Source of the DNA: Pogostemon cablin
Taxonomy: Eukaryota > Streptophyta > Magnoliopsida > Lamiales > Lamiaceae
Assembly (NCBI GenBank): GCA_023678885.1
Contig: CM042994.1
Location: forward strand, 20,493,073-20,557,072
Direction: 5' to 3'
Length of the DNA: 64,000 bases
In this document: positions 47,785-57,237 of the stretch, piece after piece
Position numbering within the stretch: the stretch's first letter is position 1
Layout of the letters: every line of letters begins with the position of its first letter
The notes under the pieces: model-generated
What the model was told of the DNA's origin: nothing
Databases searched by the model: none
The model's input: only the letters and a program-made list of their open reading frames with translations
Program-made: the position numbers and the translations under genes

Positions 47785-48560
47785 CAAGAAATGCGACTAA
47801 GAACACAGGGTACTACAAGAGAGTTTAATTAAGTCATTAAAACCTTCAAAACTCTAGCACTACCAAAAAGGTTCTAGCGCATAGTGTTACAAGCAACACT
47901 CATGGGGTTTAGATAGATCTTACTCATAGTCTCAAAAATCACCAGAAAAGAATAAGAAACGAATAAAACTTTATATGGTGGTTGTCATCGCTTCCTCCTC
48001 CGTCTTGAATCTTCCTCTCAGTTCTCCTCCATGATTCAACATATGAATCTTCACCATGTAGGCGGATGATGAGATGAATGAAGGTAGGATATGTCTTTTA
48101 TGAGGGCGTGTTTTTTTTTGGATGTGAGTTCTGTCATTTTACACTTGCAAACTCTTCCAATGGACCTCTGACGGGCTTTTTACATCAAAACATGCACTTA
48201 CACACACTGGAGGTGTAAAAAGTATGAATCTGGAGCTTCCCGCATGCACGTTCGACTTAAAAGCTTGGTCGAACGGGGGTAGTCTTGATCGAACAAAGGT
48301 CGAACAAAATATCGGCGATCAGATACGTCTCCTGAGGTCCTATTTGACCAGGGCTGGTGGTCGAAGACATCCTCCGAGGTTGAACAACCTCCGAAAAAAT
48401 TCTCTTCTGATTTTTACTGGTTTTATCATGTTTTCTTGGAAAAAATAGAACACTTGACCATAATTGCATTTGATTCTTGATTATAGACTAAACAACTTGA
48501 TTCGTCTGAATTTATGATCAAATCCCACACAATTATCAAGAAAATCAGAGTTAAAAACAC
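47785..48560 (-). mobile_element. Gypsy-type LTR fragment on the minus strand
   Basis: On the minus strand 'catgagtgttgcttgtaaca' (about 47885-47905) resembles the 'taagtgttgcttgtaacctc' stretch of the Athila-like LTR (26388-26407). A cluster of 'ggtcgaac' motifs lies at 48265-48305. Edges are not determined and no coding sequence is present. Confidence 0.45.
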
Positions 48561-48848
48561 ATAAATTTTTACTCTCAATAAATATGAAAATGTATGGAGA
48601 AGTAAATAAATTAAATTTAATGTAAATATACATAATACATAAATCCTCAAATGAAAAATAAAAAAAACAATAAAAAGAAGAAAAATCAAAGAAAAAAGAG
48701 TGTATATTAGGTGCACCCAGTTTCTTAATTTCAATTTTGCATCGGGTTGGACCCATTTTCAAATGGGTCATATAAAACCTAAAACCAAGTATAAAAATTC
48801 GTTCTAAATCAGCCGATTCTCTACATTCCATTCCTGCGATTCTCTCCC

Positions 48849-49133
48849 ATGGCGATTCTCAATCCACCGTCGATTTTGACGTCAGGATTCATCGCACCAC
48901 CACATGTTTTTGAAGTCGCGCCATTGCTGTTCATTCCTCACGGTTTTGTCGCGCCGCCGCCGTGTTCTGCAAATTTTGCGGCTAGGATTCTGCTGTCGTG
49001 TTTTGCTAATTTCGGTGTCAGATTCCGCAGCCGCGTTCTACCAGATTCTGTCGTTATGTTCTGTCCATTCCACCGCAGCTGTTGTGTTCTGCAAATTTTG
49101 CCGCTGTTAAAGTTTCATTCCAAAATTAGGTAA
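48849..49133 (+). CDS. Unrecognised short ORF, possible exon 1 of a chimeric transcript
   Basis: 94 codons from an ATG in a good context (cccATGg). It is rich in Phe, Pro, Ser, Arg and Cys and semi-repetitive ('ttctgcaaattttg' occurs twice in the DNA). No domain is recognised. The base composition is less AT-rich than the surroundings, as in a captured exon. It may be spliced to the exon-like piece at 50322. I cannot assign a function, and it may not be translated. Confidence 0.25.
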   Translation: MAILNPPSILTSGFIAPPHVFEVAPLLFIPHGFVAPPPCSANFAARILLSCFANFGVRFRSRVLPDSVVMFCPFHRSCCVLQILPLLKFHSKIR

Positions 49134-49440
49134 AGTTAATCTTATCTCCAATTGTAGTTTCTGATTTCAAATGATATTGTTAGTTTTTTTCTTCTAATCT
49201 ATGATTCATTCTTCTCCAAAATCTCTAATAAACCAATTTGTAAATATTTCTGCTTTCCTTTTTATTGTTAAGATTTTGTATAATTAATTATATCTCCATT
49301 TTGCAAAGGGAAATCCTAAATCCTGGACGTATTTTGTAACAGCAGAGCAGTTTGCTTGTAGTTCATGGGCTCACGTTTATTCGAATTGAAGCAGTTTAAT
49401 ATATTGAATGTATTCTGACCAACAAATTGGTTTTGAAATT

Positions 49441-50287
49441 TTTAATTGTATATGTTTTCTCCTTTAATTGTATATAGGTATGGTTTGAATTGTGCATGGT
49501 CATGATTTATATGGTGAATTATTTTAATTGTATATGTTTTCTCCGTTAAGTATATATAGGTATGTTCTGAATTGTATGTGGTCATGATGGGCATCTTGGT
49601 AGTATTGTGCATTGGATGTGATGAATTTTTCTTTACTGTATATGTTTTCTCCGTTAATTGTATATAGGTATGGTCTGAATTGTACATGGTCATAATTTGT
49701 ATGGTGAATTATTTTAATTGTATATATTTTCTCCTTTAATTGTATATAGGTATTGTCTGAATTGTGCATGGTCATGATTTGTATGGTGGATTATTTTAAT
49801 TGTACATATTTTATCCGTTAACTATATATAGGCATGTTCTAAATTGTATGTGGTCATGATAGGCATCTTGGTACCATTGTACATTCGATGTGATGGATTT
49901 TTCTTTATAGTATATGTTTTAGCCATTAATTGTACATGGTCATGATTTATATGGTGAATTATTTTAATTGTATATGTTTTCTCTGTTAAGTGTATATAGG
50001 TATGTTCTGAATTGTATGTGGTCATGATGGACATCTTGGTAGCATTGTGCATTGGATGTGATGGATTTTTCTTTACTGCATATGTTTTCTTCGTTAATTG
50101 TATATAAGTATGGTCTGAATTGTACATGGTCATGATTTGTATGGTGAATTATTTTAATTGTATATGTTTTCTCTGTTAAATGTATATAGATATGTTTTGA
50201 ATTGTATATGGCCATGATGAGTATGTTGGTAGCATTGTGCATTCGAAGTGATGAATTTTTCTTTGCTGTATATGTATTCCTCATTAG
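49441..50287. repeat. Higher-order minisatellite (82-bp and ~107-bp half-units)
   Basis: The phrase 'ttttaattgta(t/c)ata' restarts at about 49441, 49523, 49713, 49795, 49963 and 50153 (steps 82, 190, 82, 168 and 190 bp). Each period contains 'aattgtatatagg', 'ctgaattgt' and 'catggtcatgatttgtatgg'. The long periods add 'catcttggta(g)cattgtgcatt(g/c)gatgtgatg'. The units are diverged, so the array is old. It lies in what would be an intron if 48849 and 50322 belong together. Confidence 0.85.
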
Positions 50288-50321
50288 TATAGAAATAACC
50301 AGTTTTGTTTGTTATATGCAG

Positions 50322-50566
50322 ATGTTATTCAAACTATATGCTCTAGTGAAGATGAGGAAAGTATGGAATATGAGAAAGTCACAGATTCAATAGTTGGATT
50401 AAAAAGAGATACACTTGAAGAGATGCACAAATTGTATTGTAAACATGCAAGCAGAATCACATTTGATTATCAGTTTTTATTCAAAAATTCATCAACAAGA
50501 AACAACTCATGTTGTTTAATCATCATATGTAAAAGTAGCTCGGTCCTTTGGAATCAAATTTCTTGA
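50322..50566 (+). pseudogene. Exon-like fragment, possibly FAR1-related N-terminus
   Basis: A good acceptor (gttatatgcag) precedes an open stretch with acidic residues followed by VGLKRDTLEEMHKLYCKHAS. The 'VG...F.S.EEA..FY..YA' pattern is the start of the FAR1 DNA-binding domain of FAR1/FHY3-related, MULE-transposase-derived proteins. The match is weak, the conserved Arg/Gly that follow are missing, and the frame ends after 85 residues. Could be another protein. Confidence 0.25.
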
Positions 50567-50892
50567 ATACATATTATTAGAAAACAAGAATGAAGTTGTT
50601 TTGAAATTAAACCTTATTTAATTTAAGGATGAATAAACCAAATGCATTGTCCTACTAATGAATAACACACAATTGGGTCACAAAAGGAGTTTTGAGTGGG
50701 GAAGTTGTTTAGGAAAGAAGAAGGCCAAATTACAATTACAATAATCTAATATCTTTACACATGAACAAATATGACAAGTCAAATCCAAATTGGCAAAAAA
50801 TATGCATAAATAAAGGAGTTCACTATAATAAAAGCATGGCTACACTAAGAAGAAAACCAAGAAACTCAGCAACTCCATACTTTCAAGCACAT

Positions 50893-51157
50893 TCAGTGGA
50901 AACTCTTGAATGGGATGGCTCTAATAAGGACCTTGTAATACAGAGCAACGAGGGTAGCTCCAATGAATGGTACCCAGAACACCCACTGTAATAGCAAAAC
51001 GAATGAAAAGTTAGTCAGGTCGCCTTTTACACATAACACTACTACCACAACTGTGTTTTCATTTTGATATTCATCACACATTCACACTTACATGGTCATT
51101 CCATGTATGCTCTATGTTGTAGATGATGGCTGCACCAAGGCTCCGGGCAAGGTTGAT
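50893..51157 (-). pseudogene. 3' end of a PIP aquaporin gene (two partial exons)
   Basis: PIP aquaporins are plasma-membrane water channels with six membrane helices and two NPA boxes. On the minus strand, 51157-51092 reads INLARSLGAAIIYN...WNDH and ends at a GTAAGTG donor. After an intron with a TTACAG acceptor, 50985-50893 reads WVFWVPFIGATLVALYY...IRAIPFKS and a stop. This is the second NPA box through the last helix and C-terminus, with the intron at the normal PIP position. The NPA is NLA (Pro to Leu) and the Gly of WVGPF is lost. Nothing upstream of the second NPA is present, so it is a truncated, non-functional fragment. Confidence 0.85.
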
Positions 51158-52085
51158 TTAGTTTTACTTAGATGTAACGTCCTTTCTGTTGCCTTTCCAA
51201 CATTTATATGTAGAAGCAATATTTTTTGTACTTATAATTGATTCCTAAACATCAAAATACAAAACATTAACAGAGAATAATCAGCTTCAAAAGCAATTAA
51301 GAAAGCTGGGGAAAAACTGAACCACAAAATTATAATCTTCACAATTGATAGAGAGTATGAGAAAGTTAAAAATTGATTACTTACACAAAACAGTGAAAAT
51401 AATCAACAGAAAACTCAAGAATCATAAGTTTCTTGACTACATCATTCATATTGATGTTTAAATTCTACTTCTTTATCGAAAATCGTAATGATCTTGCATA
51501 ACTCTAAAGAGTATAATGAATAATTTGAGCAAAAATCGCAATGGGTAAATAATTTAAAAAAATCAATAAAATTCATAAACATACATTAAACTATAAAATA
51601 TTAAAAAGAAATTCATTAACTAGCTAAATTTGATGAATGAAATGAACAAATAGGACAATCAAACAAAAAGAGAAATTGAAAAAATTGAGAAATTGAACAA
51701 AAAAAATAACAAACGAAGAAATTAAGAGCTGAAGATAAAAAATACATAGACAAAACAAAGAAATTGGAGAAAACAATTCGAAAAGGAGAAAGAGAATAAA
51801 AAATGCTTACCAAATATGAAGACGATCAAATAGGACCAAATCGGTGAGTACGGAATGGTGTTGATCATCGTGTACAGAAAAAGCGAGAATCGTGGAGACA
51901 TGAATATAATCGAGAGAGATTGATGCAAGCGAGCGATATAAAATGAGAAAGGAAAGGTAGGGTTTTAGGATGAAAAGGAAAGAAGGGAGAGAACAGTGGT
52001 TACAAAGTGAAAGAAAGATAGAATGAGAGAGAAGGATAGGGTTACAGAATGATCCAATGAGTTTTAACCTAATATATATCCCGAG
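51158..52085. other. AT-rich part of the composite block
   Basis: No firm gene. On the minus strand a short open stretch from about 51893 (MSPRFSLFLYTMINTIPYS) ends at a donor-like ttgGTAAGC near 51811. It could act as a leader exon for the aquaporin fragment; this is speculative. Confidence 0.3.
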
Positions 52086-53030
52086 TCAAATAAATGGGTC
52101 GGATCTGGGTACAACCTTGCACCCAGTTGCATACAATAAATTGCCAAGAAAAAAAAAAGAGCAAAATAAAATCTCATATAAAACAAATTTAAAAAAAATA
52201 GAAATTAAAATGTAACAGGAATGTTTGTGTGACAATGGGATAATATATAGACATATCAATATATAAATGTTGCTCATAAATGAGATGATAATTTCATAAA
52301 TAAATCATCGAAGATTCAAAATAAGCTTCTAATTGGTATTATTAAATGAGATAATAATTCTATAAATATCCCATTTAAATGAAATTTTAATTGATTGAAA
52401 TTAAAATAGAATAAGTGATCAGTAATAATATTTAAATTCATTAATAAAAAATGGGTCACTTACTATTGGATACATAAAATAATGTATAATTGCTATAAAC
52501 TACATTACTCAAAGCACTAATATTCATAACTATACAATTATGATTGTGATACAATAAATACCCCTATGTATTTGCACAATTTGTTTTGCACAATTTGGTT
52601 TGCACAATTTTGTTTTTACACAATCTTGTTTTTGCACATTTTAAGTTTCGACGGAGGTTCGACGACCGGACGGTGGCGGTCCGGCAACCGACCGGCGGTG
52701 GTCCGGCAGTGGGTGGGTGGGTGAGGGGTAGTGTTTTGCATAATTTTATTTTGCACAATTTTATTTTGCACATTTTATTTTGCACTTCTTTTTTTTTTAA
52801 CATTTTTTTACACATTTTTCTCTACACACATGTATCTTACACAATATTTGATTAAATTAGTCGTTCATTTAATTGATAAAAGTTAGGAATTAAATTGAAA
52901 AGTACAAAAATTTTGATAAAATAAAATAAATAAAATTGGTGATTAAATTGAGAAAGAAAATTAATTTTTTATCCAATTAATTAATTTAAATAAGAGCAAA
53001 ACACAGCAAAATTCTCCATTATTTTTAATG
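52086..53030. other. Intergenic DNA with 'TTTTGCACAATTT' repeats around a GC-rich core
   Basis: Positions 52570-52650 and 52733-52790 contain at least nine copies of a 'ttttgcacaattt' motif. They flank a GC-rich core (about 52650-52730) made of 'ccggcggtggtccggca'-type repeats. The remainder is A/T-rich. No gene. Confidence 0.6.
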
Positions 53031-53228
53031 CTTCTAATGAGCATATGACTGCACTACATTTACACAAAAAGAATCAAGATTATCTTCATAAAATTTGGCG
53101 CTTAATGAAATCATGGGAGGGTGGATATTATTTGTTGGTAGAAACCAGTTGACTCTTCTGGGGTTGATGATCGTTGCATCAATTCCATTTGCATTTATAC
53201 GACCCCGATAAAGAAATCAAAACAACAT

Positions 53229-53447
53229 TTGCGAAAAGATACAAAATGGTGCATTGCTATTCGAGAAGAATGCATTCGTATACCTGTGATGATGGAGTCT
53301 TGGATAGCAGATCTCTACACTCTTCGACGAGTCCTAGCTTGTTCTAAGATCGAGACATCCATCTCTTCAGCCTGTATCAAAGAAATAGAGTCAGTTTGCA
53401 AGCTTATGGCTAATGGGAAGACAAAGGAAATCTATCCAGATACATAG
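53229..53447 (+). CDS. Unrecognised short ORF, doubtful
   Basis: 72 codons, not similar to anything I know. The opposite strand of the same region has exon-like pieces with good splice sites: acceptor tttgatacag before 'gctgaagagatggatg' at about 53371, and acceptor tttgtgcag at about 53540 before a short frame ending VVELIGKY-stop near 53489. The true coding strand, if any, may therefore be minus. Left as unresolved. Confidence 0.15.
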   Translation: MRKDTKWCIAIREECIRIPVMMESWIADLYTLRRVLACSKIETSISSACIKEIESVCKLMANGKTKEIYPDT

Positions 53448-53671
53448 ATGGTGTGCTATAGTTGTCTGTCTTTGGGGAAGAATTAATATTTGCCTATCAA
53501 CTCGACCACCTTCATAGCCGGATTCAGAGCCTCGCCTATCTGCACAAACAAACGTACAAAATCAAGAACCAAAAAAAGAGGAATGGGCCTCGATATTTAA
53601 AATGAAAGGGATAAAAAAGAAGTGAGTTTGAAGCGGAAAAATAAAAATGGATCCGATAGGATCGGGGGGAT

Positions 53672-53743
53672 TGAACCCGACGTGAATCGAACACGCAACC
53701 TTCTGATCTGGAGTCAGACGCGCTACCATTGCGCCACGGATCC
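53672..53743 (-). tRNA. tRNA-Trp (anticodon CCA), nuclear type
   Basis: The minus strand from 53743 reads GGATCCGTGGCGCAATGG..., a 72-nt cloverleaf. The 7-bp acceptor stem GGATCCG/CGGGTTC has two G-U pairs. The D arm contains TGGCGCAATGGTA (A box), the anticodon loop CTCCAGA puts CCA at 53709-53711, the T arm contains GTTCGATTC (B box) and the discriminator is A. No intron and no encoded CCA. A T-run (TTTTTATTTTT) about 24 nt downstream can end Pol III transcription. The sequence is the standard plant nuclear tRNA-Trp, with no sign of decay. Confidence 0.97.
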
Positions 53744-53871
53744 TCTTGTTTTATGTGCTATTTTATAAATATATAATTTATTTTCAATCTCACTTGTGTA
53801 CGATATTATTCACACATAATACATGTAAATTTTAGTTTATACCCACAAGACCACCTAAGAACAAAGTTAAT

Positions 53872-55268
53872 TCACTCCTGCTTCTTCTCTTTGATCTCTT
53901 TCTCTTGCCCTTTCCCTCCAATTTTGCTCTTCATTTTCCTCAACTTCTCTTCCACAATGGAGTGCAAGCGTTGCAATTTGATCCTCAAATTTTGCTCAAC
54001 CTCTCTTATCTTACCCTCCTCCTTCACATATATTACGGGTATGGTCATCACCCCGACAATCCCTGCATGCAAATTTTGTATCAAATTCTCATTTTGGATT
54101 TATAAGTTGAAAAAGGGGTGTGGTGTGGGTAGTTTTTTTTTTTTTATTCAATTTATATTAAAAATCAATCTAAGCTGCACAGTGGTTAAGACCGTAAATT
54201 CTCTCAAATATGATCACAAATTAATTGATACTTAAATAAATTAACTTACCTATGTAGCAAAGTGTAAGAAAATCCAAGCGTGCTGCCACCTTTGAAATGA
54301 TGAATAAGGCAGACTCAACTCCTGCAAACACGTACCATTCTCTCTCACTACTCACATGAACCATCAATCGAATCAATTCCTCCACCCCATGTTTGAATAA
54401 TTCCGCTGCCTGTATTGCAGTTTCCTCACTCATTTCCAACTCTGACAGGTCTGGAGCCTCCCTGCATCATGCATTAATTAACCAGGCCAAAGTGAGTGAG
54501 CGAGTGAGAGGGAAAGATGAATTATTCACTAAGTTTCCCTCCGTCCCATGGTAAACACGCATATTCATTTCAGGAGAACCCATACAATACAAAACAAAAT
54601 ATTTAAATATTTACATTAGATTAAAATATTATATCTTTCATCTTTAAAAAAACCAGCGTAATGGTTATAACACTACTCCCTTCATCCAGTGGAAATATTT
54701 ACATCCAGTAGAAACATTTATGCATTTTGATTTGGCGTCCCACAGAGAGGTTACATTTTCTTTTAGAGTAAATGGGTTAAATATCTTCATGGACTCACAA
54801 CACTTCACTAATATAACCAGTGACAACATATTAAAATATTATTTATCTTGCCTCAATACATATTATAAAAAAACAAACACAAATCTTTCTGCAGGGCTTA
54901 GAGAGTATTTCTTAATTCGTGCAAAAAATAAATGTAAACTGAGGGAGTATGAGATAGATTTACTTTTTCAAGAAACGGTGCATGGTGCCCCAAAAGAAGA
55001 GGCAAGCAACAAGGGCCATGGCCAGCCAAGAAAGAAGAGTGATGAAATGATAGTGGTAAACCTCCATCACCGTCCACGTGGCGGTTGCAGCCACAAGGAT
55101 CACAACATTCAGTTTCTTCCTTCTCCATAACACTATGTCACTCCCCAAATCTGCAAAGGCTCCATCATATGACTGTGTTTTAGAGAGAGGTGGATCTGCA
55201 GGCAGCTTGTTGAGGAGTTCATGTTTTGGCGGTGGAGATTGTTGATCAGGTGATGCTGTTTCAGACAT
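53872..55268 (-). CDS. Reticulon-like protein, RTNLB family (spliced)
   Basis: Reticulons are ER membrane proteins that bend tubules through paired hydrophobic hairpins. Minus-strand exons are 55268-54964, 54461-54250 and 54062-53872, all GT-AG, joined in phases 2 and 1. The product is 235 residues with no break. Residues about 40-102 hold the start of the RHD (DIVLWRRKKLN...WTVMEVYHYHF) and the first hairpin. The polar loop follows (SEETAIQAAELFKHGVEELIRL) and the second hairpin is at about 147-188, ending PVIYVKEEGKIREVE. The C-terminal tail is Lys/Glu-rich and ends KKQE, a KKxx ER-retrieval signal. Intron 1 contains a Stowaway MITE. Two palindromic ACGT boxes lie 81-110 bp before the ATG. 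Which RTNLB orthologue it is cannot be decided. Confidence 0.92.
54674..54949. mobile_element. Stowaway-type MITE in reticulon intron 1
   Basis: TACTCCCTTCATCC at the left and gagggagta at the right, 276 bp. It occupies most of the 502-bp intron and ends 14 bp from the exon-1 donor. Confidence 0.8.
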
Positions 55269-55348
55269 GTTAATAGAGCAAATGAATGAATGATGTATCT
55301 GAGAGTTGGAGCGGTGATGAAGAAGAACAAGTATGTGATATTGCTCAT

Positions 55349-55378
55349 TTACACGTGTATTATTCTAATGAGCCACGT
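55349..55378. promoter_or_regulatory. Two palindromic ACGT (G-box/ABRE-type) elements upstream of the reticulon gene
   Basis: ACACGTGT at 55349-55356 and CCACGTGG at 55371-55378, 81 and 103 bp upstream of the minus-strand ATG. Such boxes bind bZIP/bHLH factors and often confer ABA or light response; no expression evidence here. Confidence 0.6.
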
Positions 55379-55555
55379 GGGCGACATGCAGCATTTCAAA
55401 CATTGATATTTTTTATAGGGGCTCGTTTCATACACGTAATACATTTCATATCAGTAATACAACCTTTAATGTTTTCTTTTTTTCTTTGTGAAAACTGTTG
55501 AGACTTATGTAACGAAGTTAACTTTAACAATTGATGTATTATACAATACTTCCTT

Positions 55556-55756
55556 CCTAATTGGATCACCTATTCCACTCCCGTTTTCATCTCCTATTCC
55601 ATCTATTAGATGTTTGTCACGTGTATTAATTAAAGTCTAAAATATAATCACATGTTTTAAGGGTTTAATGGTCATTAACTAGGACATATTATTTTTATAG
55701 AAAATAAGTTATGAAACATGGAGTGAAACACGGTTGTGGAACAGGGAATTCGGATT
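55556..55756. mobile_element. Dispersed MITE-like repeat
   Basis: Ends 'attggatcacctattccac' and 'gtggaacagggaattcggat' are inverted copies. A related copy is in the P450 intron (about 4880-5115) and an end fragment is at 13996-14016. About 200 bp, non-coding. Confidence 0.6.
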
Positions 55757-56015
55757 GCTCCCTTCCCGCGTGAAGGTTTATATTTTCCATTTTGAGTTGT
55801 CCAAAATTAAGGTTTACATTTCTTTTCTTTTTTTTTAAGTTGAACTCACACAAAACAATTAATTATTCTATTTAGGGCCCACACGCAACACTAATGCAAT
55901 TATCCGCTTTACATTAAATATTATTTCTCTCACCTCACTACACATTAAAATATTATATCTCTTAATTTACGTGCAAAAAGCAAATGTAAACGTTAATGCG
56001 GAACGGATGAGGTAT
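55757..56015. mobile_element. Diverged Stowaway-like MITE
   Basis: Left 'gctcccttcccgcgtgaagg' and right 'gcggaacggatgaggta' with the typical 'aaggtttacatttctttt' and 'tacacattaaaatattat' interior. The TA edges are mutated. Confidence 0.55.
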
Positions 56016-56061
56016 ATGTTTAATTTAATACTCCCTGTCCTAGTTGATAAAATATGAGTGA

Positions 56062-56205
56062 GGCTCTTGTGTCCCGGGGACACCGTGCCCCTTAGTAATT
56101 TAAACTCCTTAGCAATACATAGATTTAAATAGAATATAGAGGAGGGAGGATTGAGTTCACATGGGGACACGGCGTGTCCCCGGGGGAGCAGGAGCTTTTG
56201 CCTAA
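56062..56205. mobile_element. Small GC-ended inverted-repeat element
   Basis: Left 'gtcccggggacaccgtgccc' and right 'ggggacacggcgtgtccccg' form a ~30-bp imperfect inverted repeat around a 70-bp AT-rich centre. Superfamily unknown and TSD not clear. Confidence 0.5.
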
Positions 56206-56256
56206 AAATATGGAGTTTAAGAAAATTTACTCTTAAGGAGTATATAAGTTAGTTAA

Positions 56257-56481
56257 TACTCCCTCCGTCCATTCCCAATTTATCCATTTTTTTTGCGCAG
56301 ATTAAGGTGTATTATTATTTAATGTGTAGTGTGTAGTTGTATTAGTGGGACGTGTAGGTCCATATTTTAATTGTATTAGTGGGTGGGTGTGTCCCTTGTG
56401 TTTAAAAGTGAAAATGAAAAGATTAAGAGTGGGCGGCCCAAAATGGTAAAATGAATAGATTGACAGTGGACGGAGGGAGTA
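56257..56481. mobile_element. Stowaway-type MITE, well preserved
   Basis: TACTCCCTCCGTCCATTCCC...cagtggacggagggagta, 225 bp, near-perfect terminal inverted repeats with TA edges. Confidence 0.93.
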
Positions 56482-56847
56482 TAATATTAGTAGTAATTTA
56501 CTACAACGTGATTGCTAAAATAAAGTTAATAATAATATTAAAAAAATAAATATTAAATGAGCCCAATAACTTAAGGCTATTTATTTGGGTTACATCGTGC
56601 ATCTACTTTTAAAAATTTATACAATTGTGATTAAAAATGTATAGATTTATGAATAAAAATGTATACATTTTGTTAGCTAATTTTTTAAATTTTTTTAATG
56701 AAAAACTATATGTAAAAAAACTATACAATTATTAAAAAACATATACTATACTATATTTTGTTGAGCTCTCATAATAATACCTGTTGTTATTTACCAATAG
56801 ATACATTATCGACGAAATCATTATATAAATTGTTAACGAAATTATTA

Positions 56848-57234
56848 CACTACAAAAAAGTATTTTTTAGCAACTGAATTACTAACGGAATTCAATCTGT
56901 TGGTAATTACCAATGGATTAACAACAAAAATAACAATTTTGTTTTAGCAATAGAATGCTAACAAATTTATTCTCTATTTTAGCAATGAAATTCAATCCGT
57001 TGCTAATTACCAACGGATTACCAAAGGAATTATTATATAAATTATCAACGGAATTATTAGCAACAGATTACCAACAGAATTGATTTTTCGTTGCTAAAAA
57101 TTTAACGACCACTTTACCAACGGAACTTTACCAACGAATTTCGTTGCTAATCCGTTGGTAACCCAATTTAACAATGGAATTAAGGTTTTTACCAACGGAA
57201 TATTCCGTTGGTAAAAAATATTTTTTTTGTAGTG
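56848..57234. mobile_element. CACTA-type MITE, 387 bp, TSD TTA
   Basis: Starts CACTACAAAAAA and ends TTTTTTTTGTAGTG, flanked by 3-bp duplications TTA (56845-56847 and 57235-57237), as CACTA elements require. The subterminal regions carry many copies of ACCAACGGAAT or its reverse complement, including a 32-bp perfect palindrome at 57186-57217. Such subterminal repeats are where CACTA transposases bind. No coding capacity. Confidence 0.92.
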
Positions 57235-57237
57235 TTA

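Larger units (their letters stand above)
48700..52140. mobile_element. Possible Pack-MULE-like composite block
   Basis: The two ends have loosely inverted sequences: left 'tgtatattaggtgcacccag' with 'tggacccatttt', and right (reverse complement) 'tgtatgcaactgggtgcaag' with 'gacccattta'. Between them lie unrelated gene pieces on both strands (a short ORF at 48849, an exon-like piece at 50322, aquaporin exons at 50893-51157) and a minisatellite. Mutator-like elements that carry host gene fragments look like this. No 9-bp target duplication is visible, so this is an inference. Confidence 0.35.

Noticed and set aside
48426..48831. Minus-strand ORFs of 102 and 116 codons rich in Phe, Ile and Leu
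   Set aside because: AT-rich composition gives hydrophobic frames by chance. They overlap the LTR relic and the supposed end of the composite block, and no domain is present.
49442..50284. Long minus-strand ORFs across the minisatellite (83-106 residues with repeated NSDHTYI-like units)
   Set aside because: They exist only because the DNA repeat lacks stops in that frame. There is no conserved domain, splice signal or start context.
49441..50287. Regularly spaced repeats resembling a CRISPR array
   Set aside because: Plant nuclear DNA, units of 82-190 bp with no unique spacers, and no cas genes. It is a minisatellite.
52564..52855. Overlapping ORFs of 83 and 89 codons on opposite strands
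   Set aside because: They are products of the TTTTGCACAATTT repeats, with low complexity in every frame.
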